Positions 1-6,891 of a stretch of DNA of 53,871 nt are shown here, piece by piece. Under the pieces are notes generated by a model. That model searched no databases. It had not been told where the DNA came from and was given only the letters and a program-made list of their open reading frames with translations. The position numbers were made by a program, and so were the translations under genes. The DNA is from Flavobacteriales bacterium (GTDB lineage Bacteria > Bacteroidota > Bacteroidia > NS11-12g > UBA955), in assembly GCA_947487175.1 (NCBI GenBank), contig CANKVM010000005.1:1-53871 (forward strand). Direction: 5' to 3'. How positions within the stretch are numbered: position 1 is the stretch's first letter; each line of letters opens with the position of its first letter.

Positions 1-284
1 ATGTAGTAATGAACAGAGCATCAGCGAAAGATTTGCAAACATCTGGCGTAGCGGTTTATCCAAACCCAGCGGTAAGCAGCTTCAATGTAGCATTAACAGA
101 AACGTTCGGACAAAACATCAACATTTCGGTGATGAGTATGTCAGGACAATTGATTAAAACAGTTTCAACTACCAACACAGGTTTGATCAACGTAGACGCA
201 AGCAGCTTAAGCAGCGGAGTTTATATGGTTCAAATTTCTAACGGTAACCAAGTTGTAACCCGTAAAATCAACATTCAAAAATAA
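1..284 (+). CDS. T9SS type A sorting domain protein, C-terminal fragment
   Basis: This is the 3' end of a longer gene. The frame is open to the left edge (two Val codons precede the first Met at 9-11), so the start lies outside the window. The visible part is about 90 residues and is a complete type IX secretion sorting domain: a VYPNP motif, alternating short strands, an SGVYMVQI segment and a final basic strand ending in NIQK. Family knowledge: this domain directs outer-membrane export through the SprA translocon and is usually cleaved by the PorU sortase. The functional part of the protein is not visible, so its activity is unknown. A strong terminator follows 40 bases after the stop. Confidence 0.85.
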   Translation, partial: VVMNRASAKDLQTSGVAVYPNPAVSSFNVALTETFGQNINISVMSMSGQLIKTVSTTNTGLINVDASSLSSGVYMVQISNGNQVVTRKINIQK

Positions 285-325
285 AAAGTTGTTGGCAATT
301 CAATTGCCTAAGTAATGTTTCATAT

Positions 326-353
326 AAAAAGGCGGCCATTGGCCGCCTTTTTT
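326..353 (+). terminator. Rho-independent terminator of the T9SS cargo gene
   Basis: A perfect 7-bp GC-rich stem, GGCGGCC/GGCCGCC with loop ATT at 331-347, is followed by six T. An A run precedes the stem, so it could work on both strands, but it best serves the plus-strand gene ending at 284. Confidence 0.9.
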
Positions 354-354
354 G

Positions 355-538
355 TTTACGCTGCGCTGTTTACGGCTGCGCCTGTTTACGCTTCGCTGTT
401 TACGCCTTCGGCTGTATACGGCTTCGCTTCGCTCAGCCGGTTGACGCTACGCTGTTTACGGCTTCGCTTTGCTCAGCCGGTTGACGCTACGCTGTTTACG
501 GCTTCGCTTTGCTCAGCCGGTTGACGCTTCGCTGTTTA
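355..538. repeat. GC-rich tandem repeat array (40-bp and 14-16-bp units)
   Basis: The array is clearly richer in G+C than its surroundings. The left part has 14-16-bp units that each begin TGTTTACG (or TGTATACG) and contain a small inverted repeat such as GGCTGCGCC or GCCTTCGGC. The right part has about 2.7 copies of a 40-bp unit whose GCTCAGCCGG core recurs at 431, 471 and 511, exactly 40 bases apart. Each 40-bp unit can fold through CGGCT/AGCCG. An open frame runs through it (315-524), but it looks like translated repeat, not a gene. Confidence 0.85.
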
Positions 539-571
539 ATTTAGCAACCACCTAAAATAACCATTTCAACT

Positions 572-716
572 CACCTAAACCCAATCCGTCTAATCCGTCT
601 AACCAGTCTAATCTATCTAACCTTAAAAGAATCTGTCTAATCTGTCTAACCAGTCTAATCTATCTAACCTTAAAAGAATCTGTCTAATCTGTCTAACCCG
701 TCTAATCAGTCTAACC
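572..716. repeat. Degenerate 9-bp repeat array inside 47-bp units
   Basis: About twelve nonamers of the form AAYCNRTCT (for example AATCTGTCT, AACCAGTCT, AATCTATCT) lie head to tail. They are organised into a higher-order 47-bp unit that begins CCTTAAAAGAATCTG at 621 and again at 668, with a partial unit on the left. The right end runs into the coding sequence of the minus-strand gene at 706-1368 and supplies its stop codon. Composition and unit differ from the GC-rich array next to it, so they are separate elements. Confidence 0.85.
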
Positions 717-1368
717 CCTTAACAAGGAATTCTTTCTTAAGAAGCGCACAAACCTTATATCTCTCATCATGGGTGTCATTATAAACAGCGTTTAATGCAT
801 TGTATACATTTTTAATTCCCATGAGTTTTAAGAATTCAAATGGGCCTTTTGGATAGTTTGTGCCTAGTTTCATGGCTATATCAATATCTTGGGCAATTGC
901 TGTGCCTTCTTGGACCGTATAAAACGCTTCGTTGATAATCATGCAAATTATACGGGGAGTAACTAATCCCACTCTGCTATCAACTTTTGTTGATGTTGTG
1001 TAGCCCAAACTTTCAAATAAATCGGTTGGGATTTCAATGTCATACGGATTTGTATATTCTAAAGTTGTGCGTTCAACCATGGTTGGTAACGCATTGATTC
1101 CAATTATTTTATTACCGGCAGATTTTATTTTATTTTCAGCAAACGCGCCTTCCAATGAAATATTAACCGCACTAACTAAAAATACGGTTTTTGCATTGGT
1201 GGAATATGAAAGGAGATTTGTGAAATTTTCGTCGAAATCTAAATCAACAAAAACATCAAAATCGGCATGAGATTTTGTATCTTGCACCCATGCGTAGGAA
1301 TTTGCGTTTAAATTTTTGGCTTTCCAAGCTTCCGCTTTTTTGCCTGTTCCCAATACTGCTATTTTCAT
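706..1368 (-). CDS. Degenerate 3-hydroxyacyl-CoA dehydrogenase-like protein
   Basis: A 220-residue protein. Its C-terminal half matches the 3-hydroxyacyl-CoA dehydrogenase C-terminal domain (a VTPRIICMIINEAFYTVQEG helix, then DIDIAMKLGTNYPKGPFE). The N-terminal Rossmann half is short: canonical enzymes are about 280-300 residues. The nucleotide loop reads GTGKKA, not GxGxxG, and the segment where the family has the catalytic HFFNP reads INALPT, so the catalytic His appears absent. Activity is therefore uncertain; it may bind a ligand or have a changed reaction. I chose the Met at 1366-1368 because MKIAVLGTG is the usual Rossmann start and a TAnnTTTG box lies 7 bases upstream. It is divergent from ridA, and its stop lies in a repeat array. 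Confidence 0.7.
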   Translation of the reverse strand: MKIAVLGTGKKAEAWKAKNLNANSYAWVQDTKSHADFDVFVDLDFDENFTNLLSYSTNAKTVFLVSAVNISLEGAFAENKIKSAGNKIIGINALPTMVERTTLEYTNPYDIEIPTDLFESLGYTTSTKVDSRVGLVTPRIICMIINEAFYTVQEGTAIAQDIDIAMKLGTNYPKGPFEFLKLMGIKNVYNALNAVYNDTHDERYKVCALLKKEFLVKGLD

Positions 1369-1375
1369 GTGCATA

Positions 1376-1383
1376 CAAAAATA
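1376..1383 (-). promoter_or_regulatory. -7 box TATTTTTG for the dehydrogenase-like gene
   Basis: Read on the minus strand this is TATTTTTG, a full match to the Bacteroidota -7 consensus TAnnTTTG, 7 bases before the start at 1368. No good -33 TTTG is seen. It sits in the 26-base divergent gap shared with ridA. Confidence 0.5.
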
Positions 1384-1394
1384 CAACAAAGATT

Positions 1395-1778
1395 ATGAGA
1401 GAAACTATTTTTACAAAAAATGCTCCTGCTCCAATTGGACCATATAGCCAAGGTGTCCGTTTTGGAAACACCTATTATTTTTCTGGACAAATTGCGTTAG
1501 ATCCAACTACCGGGAATTTTGTTTCTGCTACAGATGTGAAATTGCAAACCCAACAGGTAATGAAAAATATAGAAGCTTTACTTACTGAATCGGGGCTTAC
1601 TTTCGATAATATTGTGAAAACAAGTATCTTCTTGAAAAGCATGAATGATTTTCCTATTGTGAATGTAGAATATGCAAAATCATTTTCATCAGGAGTTTAT
1701 CCTGCACGAGAAACAGTAGAAGTTTCGCGATTGCCTAAAGATGCACTCGTTGAAATTTCTGTAATTTGTGCCAAATAA
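1395..1778 (+). CDS. ridA: RidA family reactive enamine/imine deaminase
   Basis: A 127-residue protein of the YjgF/YER057c/UK114 family, at the usual length. It carries the family's start (APAPIGPYSQ), the FSGQIALDPTTG strand and the C-terminal PARETVEVSRLPKDALVEI segment, whose Arg is the known carboxylate-binding residue. Members hydrolyse reactive 2-aminoacrylate and other enamines made by PLP enzymes, protecting the cell. I chose the Met at 1395 because the in-frame extension upstream has no family similarity and would overlap the divergent gene's start. Only 26 bases separate the two divergent start codons. A link to the CoA dehydrogenase-like neighbour is possible but unproven. Confidence 0.9.
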   Translation: MRETIFTKNAPAPIGPYSQGVRFGNTYYFSGQIALDPTTGNFVSATDVKLQTQQVMKNIEALLTESGLTFDNIVKTSIFLKSMNDFPIVNVEYAKSFSSGVYPARETVEVSRLPKDALVEISVICAK

Positions 1779-1791
1779 ATAGGGTAGAACC

Positions 1792-3336
1792 TTAATGCGC
1801 TATCAGAATCTTTTTTCTGGTAATCGTTTGTTCGGATTTCAACTCCAAAATGTACATACCATCAGGTTGGTATTGACAATTAATACTGCCATTTTTCTGA
1901 TTATCTACTTGGTATTCAATGATTTTTTGTCCCTCAAGAGAAAATAAAGTAATTTGAGTAATTGCCAAGTTACTGCTGAACTGCAAACTTTGATTCGCAG
2001 GAATTGGAGCAATATTTACTGAGTTTTTAACCGGATTAATCACGCTCGAAAGATTTTTTAGAGGCAAACTATCCATCACAATATTTTCATCGCCTGCTTG
2101 GTAACTGGTATACCAAAAATAAATTAACATCATTTCATCTGTGGTACTTTCTCCTTTTGACACAGCCAATGGAGGCGAATTGGGATTAAATAAATTAGAT
2201 GCCGTATTGTTATAATAAGCTTCTCCCCAAAGTGTCAATCCGGGATTAATAATCAAAGGCTGATAGAAACTGTAAGTTCTTTGCCAATGAAAATCCCAAT
2301 TTGGAATATTGATAATTTTGGTAGTGTCGCCATTTGCATTTAAGCCATAGGCTTTGATTTTTTGGCCAATCAAATGCATGTGAGGCGCACAAGCAAAGAC
2401 AGTTGCTTTTCCTCCAACATAATATTTGTTAAAGAATGTCTTAGTTTGATTTGCCGGAATGTAAAGCGGACCATTCGTCATGTTATTGTTGTTGTGATTC
2501 AAAATGGGATCAATTAATACTTGTCGTAAATTACTTGTTGTTAATTTAAGCGCCACTTTTGTAGAGTCGAGTTGATTGCTAATACCTTTTGGATAATGAA
2601 CTTGAAGGATGATTTTAGTGTTTTTAAGGATTTTCGTCCCAAAACCCGCCGGAAATACAAAAGGTTCTTGTCCAGGTACATAAACGCCAATCAGTTGCGA
2701 GGTGGGAGATCCTGTTCCTCCAAAAGCCAAATAACCTGGTTTTGGATCTGCCAAATCTTTGGCGGTGGGAATGGAGCTTGTATCTTGAAATACCAAAACA
2801 TGGTGCACAATGCTGCGGTTTCCAGGAATCACTTCCAGGGCAGTGGCAAATTGATTTTGCGTCAAATTGGTAGGTAATACGAAACAGCGATACTCATCAG
2901 TTGAAGTATTTACCGTGTAATTTGGCATCTTCAACATGAGGGATATATTCTTTAGTTGTGTGCCGTTATTTTGGTTAGGATCCGCAATTTTTATCGTGGT
3001 ATCACCATATGGAGCATCATTGTCGGCCCATTTTTTAAGCATTTCAATTTCTGTTGCATTGAGAACCCTTTCGTGCGCGTATCTTCTGTATTTTGGATCA
3101 GCTGGCCATGGTGGCATGCGTTTCGATTGTGTTGAACTTGCAATGCTACTCGCCATGTTTTTGCAGTTCGTATATCCAACCAAAGAAAAAGGAGCAATCC
3201 CTCCGGCTGAATGACATTGGGTGCAGTTTTTATAAATGATGCTTGAAATATCTAACCAAGTTGGGGTTTGTGCATTTGCATAATGAGTGGCAAATAAACA
3301 AAAGACAATTAAGAATATAGATTTTGCTTGTTTCAT
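1792..3336 (-). CDS. Secreted cytochrome c / PHM-like copper monooxygenase with T9SS tail
   Basis: A 514-residue exported protein in four parts: a signal peptide ending about residue 22 (ANAQ); a small cytochrome c-like domain with haem motif C38-x-x-C41-H42 and a candidate axial Met at 74 (RMPPWP); two domains like copper type II ascorbate-dependent monooxygenase (PHM family); and a T9SS type A sorting domain. All the expected copper ligands appear: H178-H179, H247 (VHYP), H319-x-H321 and Met402/403 (DEMM). The fusion suggests a cell-surface oxidase or hydroxylase that could receive electrons through its own haem. The substrate is unknown. It converges on ridA with a 13-base gap, and no clear promoter is visible upstream. 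Confidence 0.8.
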   Translation of the reverse strand: MKQAKSIFLIVFCLFATHYANAQTPTWLDISSIIYKNCTQCHSAGGIAPFSLVGYTNCKNMASSIASSTQSKRMPPWPADPKYRRYAHERVLNATEIEMLKKWADNDAPYGDTTIKIADPNQNNGTQLKNISLMLKMPNYTVNTSTDEYRCFVLPTNLTQNQFATALEVIPGNRSIVHHVLVFQDTSSIPTAKDLADPKPGYLAFGGTGSPTSQLIGVYVPGQEPFVFPAGFGTKILKNTKIILQVHYPKGISNQLDSTKVALKLTTSNLRQVLIDPILNHNNNNMTNGPLYIPANQTKTFFNKYYVGGKATVFACAPHMHLIGQKIKAYGLNANGDTTKIINIPNWDFHWQRTYSFYQPLIINPGLTLWGEAYYNNTASNLFNPNSPPLAVSKGESTTDEMMLIYFWYTSYQAGDENIVMDSLPLKNLSSVINPVKNSVNIAPIPANQSLQFSSNLAITQITLFSLEGQKIIEYQVDNQKNGSINCQYQPDGMYILELKSEQTITRKKILIAH

Positions 3337-3393
3337 GAATAACGAAATTACAAAATCTCGATTAAAATCACGCCATTTTTATTTTTTATCCGT

Positions 3394-3401
3394 TAAATTT
3401 G
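3394..3401 (+). promoter_or_regulatory. -7 box TAAATTTG for the DUF3467-paaN pair
   Basis: A full match to TAnnTTTG ending only 4 bases before the ATG at 3406, which implies an almost leaderless transcript. No -33 TTTG at the usual spacing. Confidence 0.5.
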
Positions 3402-3405
3402 TAGT

Positions 3406-3735
3406 ATGTCGAATAACCACGATGAACAAGTTCCTCAATCTTTGGATATTGAGTTAAGCGAAGAAGTTGCAGAAGGTACTTATAGTAATTTTGCAATTAT
3501 TACACACAGTCAATCTGAATTTATTGTTGACTTTATTAGAATGATGCCTGGAGTTCCAAAAGGAAAGGTGAAAAGTAGAATCATTTTGGCTCCCCATCAT
3601 GCCAAAAGATTGTTGATGGCATTGGGAGATAATTTGGCCCGTTACGAAGCCAATTTTGGAGAAGTAGAAATTGACGAAATGCAAGGCGGACAAAACGTCC
3701 CTCTTAATTTTGGTGGTCAAACAGGATTAGCATAA
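3406..3735 (+). CDS. DUF3467 domain protein
   Basis: A 109-residue soluble acidic protein with the DUF3467 core: a SNFAIITHSQSEFIVDFIRM strand-helix pair, then the conserved ILAPHHAKRLLMAL helix and a GEVEI end. The family is common and small in Bacteroidota and has no established role. The gene is followed after six bases by paaN, so the two are probably co-transcribed and translationally coupled. The TAnnTTTG box 4 bases before the ATG supports this start. No signal peptide or membrane segment is seen. Confidence 0.85.
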   Translation: MSNNHDEQVPQSLDIELSEEVAEGTYSNFAIITHSQSEFIVDFIRMMPGVPKGKVKSRIILAPHHAKRLLMALGDNLARYEANFGEVEIDEMQGGQNVPLNFGGQTGLA

Positions 3736-3741
3736 TAGAAT

Positions 3742-5388
3742 ATGACAGCACAAGCTATGAATTCGATATTGAAAGATGCGCAAGCCGCATTAAAAAACCG
3801 TTTATATTTCAGCGCATACCCTGAAAACCCTAAGGCATACGCCGAAGATGGGAATGAAGCCGGGAAAACCGCTTTTAGCAAACAGTTAAATGAAAATTTC
3901 ACAGAATTAGATTCAACCGACTCTATTGGATGGATTGGAACTGAAGTGTCTCCATACATGCAAGTGGGATTGGGTGTTCATTACCCTCAATTTTCAGTGG
4001 ATGCGTTAATTTCAAAAGCAAATGCCGCTAAATCTGCTTGGATATCTATTCCTGCGGAGAAAAAAGCAACAATTTTGGTTGAAATGTTAGATGCAGTGAA
4101 AGAGCGTTTCTTTGAAATTGCTTATGCCACTATGCACACAACTGGACAAAGCTTTGTAATGAGTTTCCAAGCAAGTGGTCCTCATGCAAACGATAGGGCA
4201 TTGGAGGTAATTGCAATGGGACTTCAAGAATTATCGCGTTTTGATGCCGATGTAAATTGGGTGAAAAACATGGGTAAGTTTGATTTAACCATTAAGAAGA
4301 ATTTCAAACCCATTTCTAAGGGAATAGGCTTGGTAATTGGTTGCAGTACTTTTCCAACTTGGAATACGGTTCCTGGTTTGTTTGCAAATTTGATTGCAGG
4401 CAATGTGAGTATTGTAAAACCACATCCAAAAAGCATTTTACCGATTGCAATTGTTGTTGCAGAAATGCAAAAAGTGTTGAGTAAACATGGTTTACCAATG
4501 TCAATTGTTCAATTGGCAGTTGATACGGTTGAAAATCCAATTACAAAAGAATTGGCAGAGCACAAAGATGTTAAATTGATTGATTACACTGGGGGTTCAA
4601 CTTTTGGTGACTATATTGAAGGCCTAAATGGCAAAACGGTATTTACCGAAAAAGCAGGTGTCAATTCTGTGATTTTGGAAAGTGTAAACGATCCGAAAGC
4701 GGTGTTTGGCAACTTGGCGTTTGCTGCAAGTTTGTACAGTGGTCAGATGTGTACGGCTCCTCAAAACGTATTTGTTCCGGCGGGGGGTATTTTTACTTCT
4801 GAGGGACATTTGAGCTTTGATGAAGTTGTTTCAGGTATTGCTGCTGCGATAAAAGGTTTGGTAGAAAATCCTAAAATGGGTCCATTTACCTTGGGTGCCA
4901 TTCAAAACGATGTTACCAAAAATAGAGTTTTAAAAACATTAGAAAATAAAAATGTGGCATTGGGTCCATTGGAATGTGTGAACCCTGAATTCGCTGATAC
5001 CCGTGTATTGTCGCCATCTGTTGTGGTAGTTGATGCAAAAGATGCGGATACATGGCAACATGAGTGCTTTGGTCCAATTTTATTCATTGTAAAAGCAGCC
5101 GATTCAAATGAGTGTTTAAGTTTAACTGCGGCAAGTGCTGAAAACAAAGGTGCAATTACTTGTCAATGTTATTCAACGAATGAAACATTCATGAATGAGG
5201 TTGAAAACACTATGAACGAAGTCTTTACTCCGGTTAGTTTTAATTTTACGGGAGCAGCATTTGTGAATCAGCATGCAGCCTTCAGCGATTTACATGTATC
5301 AGGTGGCAATCCAAGCGGAAATGCGAGTTTCACTGATGCATTGTATATCAACCGCCGATTTGTATGGGTTGGTAACAGATATCTGTAA
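3742..5388 (+). CDS. paaN: Phenylacetic acid degradation aldehyde dehydrogenase PaaN
   Basis: A 548-residue protein of the aldehyde dehydrogenase superfamily, PaaN type. The PaaN-specific segment THTTGQ-like (MHTTGQSFVMSFQASGPHA) is present, together with the putative catalytic Cys337 in GQMCTAP and Glu303 in TEKAG. The fused MaoC hydratase domain of PaaZ is absent, so it is the stand-alone type. Family knowledge places it in phenylacetyl-CoA catabolism, oxidising the reactive ring-opened semialdehyde. No other paa ring-oxidation genes (paaABCDE) are near; a 3-oxoadipyl-type thiolase lies about 40 kb away in this window. It follows the DUF3467 gene closely and ends at a strong terminator. Confidence 0.82.
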   Translation: MTAQAMNSILKDAQAALKNRLYFSAYPENPKAYAEDGNEAGKTAFSKQLNENFTELDSTDSIGWIGTEVSPYMQVGLGVHYPQFSVDALISKANAAKSAWISIPAEKKATILVEMLDAVKERFFEIAYATMHTTGQSFVMSFQASGPHANDRALEVIAMGLQELSRFDADVNWVKNMGKFDLTIKKNFKPISKGIGLVIGCSTFPTWNTVPGLFANLIAGNVSIVKPHPKSILPIAIVVAEMQKVLSKHGLPMSIVQLAVDTVENPITKELAEHKDVKLIDYTGGSTFGDYIEGLNGKTVFTEKAGVNSVILESVNDPKAVFGNLAFAASLYSGQMCTAPQNVFVPAGGIFTSEGHLSFDEVVSGIAAAIKGLVENPKMGPFTLGAIQNDVTKNRVLKTLENKNVALGPLECVNPEFADTRVLSPSVVVVDAKDADTWQHECFGPILFIVKAADSNECLSLTAASAENKGAITCQCYSTNETFMNEVENTMNEVFTPVSFNFTGAAFVNQHAAFSDLHVSGGNPSGNASFTDALYINRRFVWVGNRYL

Positions 5389-5414
5389 ATTGTAGTTTTA
5401 ATAATATACCAAAC

Positions 5415-5443
5415 AAAAAGCCCCGCAATTGCGGGGCTTTTTG
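5415..5443 (+). terminator. Rho-independent terminator after paaN
   Basis: Hairpin AGCCCCGC/GCGGGGCT around AATT (5420-5438), flanked by A and T runs. It can act in both directions but lies nearest to the plus-strand paaN. Confidence 0.88.
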
Positions 5444-5488
5444 TTATTGACAATTTTCGTTTAGATGATTATTCTATTATTTACCAAA

Positions 5489-5518
5489 CAAAAAAGGCCT
5501 CGTAAACGAGGCCTTTTG
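5489..5518 (-). terminator. Rho-independent terminator after the yceI-like gene
   Basis: Hairpin AAGGCCTCG/CGAGGCCTT around TAAA, with A and T runs on either side. It is the second of two back-to-back hairpins between convergent genes and lies next to the minus-strand stop at 5540. Confidence 0.85.
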
Positions 5519-5539
5519 AAATCTTAAATAGGTTAACAA

Positions 5540-6208
5540 TTATTTTTTAGACGCTTTGATATCGAAACCGATTTCAATGTCTTTAGAAACTACACCATTT
5601 TTCAATTTTGCAGCTGCTTTTTCAGAGATGCTCATGTTGGCTTTATCGTAGTTTACACCCCAATCTAAACGATTGATAGTTGCTTTACCTTTAGCAGTAA
5701 CACCATCAGCAGAAATAGTAACTGCAGCTGGGAAACTGATGTTTTTAGTAGAATCACGCAAAGTTAAGTTACCAGAAATAACGTGTGTGTTTGCACCGTT
5801 AGCTTCAGCTTTCACTTCAGAGATAACAAATTTAGCAGTTGGGAATTTAGCAACACTAAAGAAATCGTCAGCACCTAAGTGACCAATTAATTTTTCGCTG
5901 TATTCCGCTGGAATGCTATCCGTACATGTCATTTTAGTCATGTCTACAGTGAAAGTACCAGCAGTAATATTGCCGTTTTCAACACTTACAGAACCTTCAG
6001 TAATTGCAATTGTTCCTTTGTGTGCACCAACGCCAACAATTTTAGAACCGCCCCAATTAAGTACACTTGCTGAATCTACAACGTAAGATGCTGATCCTTC
6101 TGTAGCTGTCAATGCGCTATCTGCAGCACCTGCTTCAGTAGCGTTGCTTCCGCATGAAGCAAACATCATTGTTGCTACTGCAGTGGTAATAAAGAATATG
6201 TTTTTCAT
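5540..6208 (-). CDS. YceI family lipoprotein
   Basis: A 222-residue protein with a lipoprotein signal peptide (lipobox MFASC, Cys19), a short Ala/Thr/Ser-rich linker and a YceI domain from about residue 40 (SYVVDSASVLNWGGSKIVG, later LTLRDSTKNISFP). YceI domains form a lipocalin-like barrel that binds isoprenoid or amphiphilic ligands. It probably sits on the periplasmic face of a membrane. It is a single gene between the terminator at 5489 and its own TAnnTTTG promoter upstream. Length and domain order are normal. The ligand cannot be read from the sequence. Confidence 0.88.
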   Translation of the reverse strand: MKNIFFITTAVATMMFASCGSNATEAGAADSALTATEGSASYVVDSASVLNWGGSKIVGVGAHKGTIAITEGSVSVENGNITAGTFTVDMTKMTCTDSIPAEYSEKLIGHLGADDFFSVAKFPTAKFVISEVKAEANGANTHVISGNLTLRDSTKNISFPAAVTISADGVTAKGKATINRLDWGVNYDKANMSISEKAAAKLKNGVVSKDIEIGFDIKASKK

Positions 6209-6218
6209 AATAATAGTG

Positions 6219-6250
6219 CAAATTTACATTTGTTCAAACAAATAAACAAG
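6219..6250 (-). promoter_or_regulatory. Promoter of the yceI-like gene (TTG-N20-TAAATTTG)
   Basis: On the minus strand the -7 box TAAATTTG (6219-6226) lies 10 bases before the ATG, and CTTG (6247-6250) lies 20 bases further up, close to the -33 TTTG consensus. Confidence 0.6.
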
Positions 6251-6294
6251 AAAAAATCATTAAATAATTATTAAATTGTATAATAGGGGAATTG

Positions 6295-6855
6295 TTATTC
6301 CGATTTTGCTCTTGGAATCCAAGGAATTTCTGTCCCTCCGAATTTCATATCTAGAAATCTTGCAAGCGTAAATAAATAATCGCTCAAACGATTTAAATAT
6401 TTAATAATAAAAGCTTCAATTTCTTCAATGTCAGATAAATGTACAGCCAATCTTTCAGCTCTACGGCAAACACAACGGGCAATATGTGCTTCAGCACCTT
6501 CTTTGGTTGCGCCTGGTAAAATAAAGTTTTTCAACTCAGGCAATTGATCTGTTAATCTGTCAATTTCCTTTTCAATGATTTCAATGCTTTCTTCATGAAA
6601 TTCAGGCAAATTCATTTTGCTGCTTGCAGAAGATGCGAGGTATGAACCAATGGTAAATAAATTGTTTTGAATATCTGCAAGAAGTAGTTCTTCTGTTGTA
6701 TTGCTTACATAACTTCTCACCAAACCAATATGACTATTTAATTCATCAACGGTACCATAGCTTTCTACGCGAATATGGTGTTTTGCAACGCGGTCACCGC
6801 CAATAAGGCCAGTTTTCCCATCATCGCCTTTACGGGTATAGATTTTAAATGTCAT
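6295..6855 (-). CDS. ATP:cob(I)alamin adenosyltransferase, PduO type
   Basis: A 186-residue protein of the PduO/MMAB family. The nucleotide-binding start YTRKGDDGKTGLIGG and the helix with CRRAERLAVHL are characteristic, and the length is typical of the single-domain enzyme. It transfers the 5'-deoxyadenosyl group of ATP to cob(I)alamin, making coenzyme B12 for enzymes such as methylmalonyl-CoA mutase. It acts in the cytosol. No other cobalamin gene is nearby. It lies 36 bases downstream of gpsA on the same strand and is probably the last gene of the kup-dpp4-bcp-gpsA run; no TAnnTTTG box of its own is seen. Confidence 0.9.
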   Translation of the reverse strand: MTFKIYTRKGDDGKTGLIGGDRVAKHHIRVESYGTVDELNSHIGLVRSYVSNTTEELLLADIQNNLFTIGSYLASSASSKMNLPEFHEESIEIIEKEIDRLTDQLPELKNFILPGATKEGAEAHIARCVCRRAERLAVHLSDIEEIEAFIIKYLNRLSDYLFTLARFLDMKFGGTEIPWIPRAKSE

Positions 6856-6891
6856 ACTGATATAAGTTACAATTAAAAGGAGTAAATGTTT

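Noticed and set aside
315-524. Open reading frame of 69 codons after the first terminator
   Set aside because: It reads through the terminator and the GC-rich tandem repeats, and its protein is only repeat translation.
355-716. Repeat arrays considered as a CRISPR array
   Set aside because: Units are directly tandem with no unique spacers of constant length, and no cas genes are near.
1275-1394. Upstream extension of ridA
   Set aside because: It overlaps the start of the divergent gene and is not similar to the family; RidA proteins start near MRETIFT.
3742-5388. PaaZ-type fusion with a MaoC hydratase domain
   Set aside because: The protein ends after the aldehyde dehydrogenase domain at 548 residues, so only the PaaN type fits.
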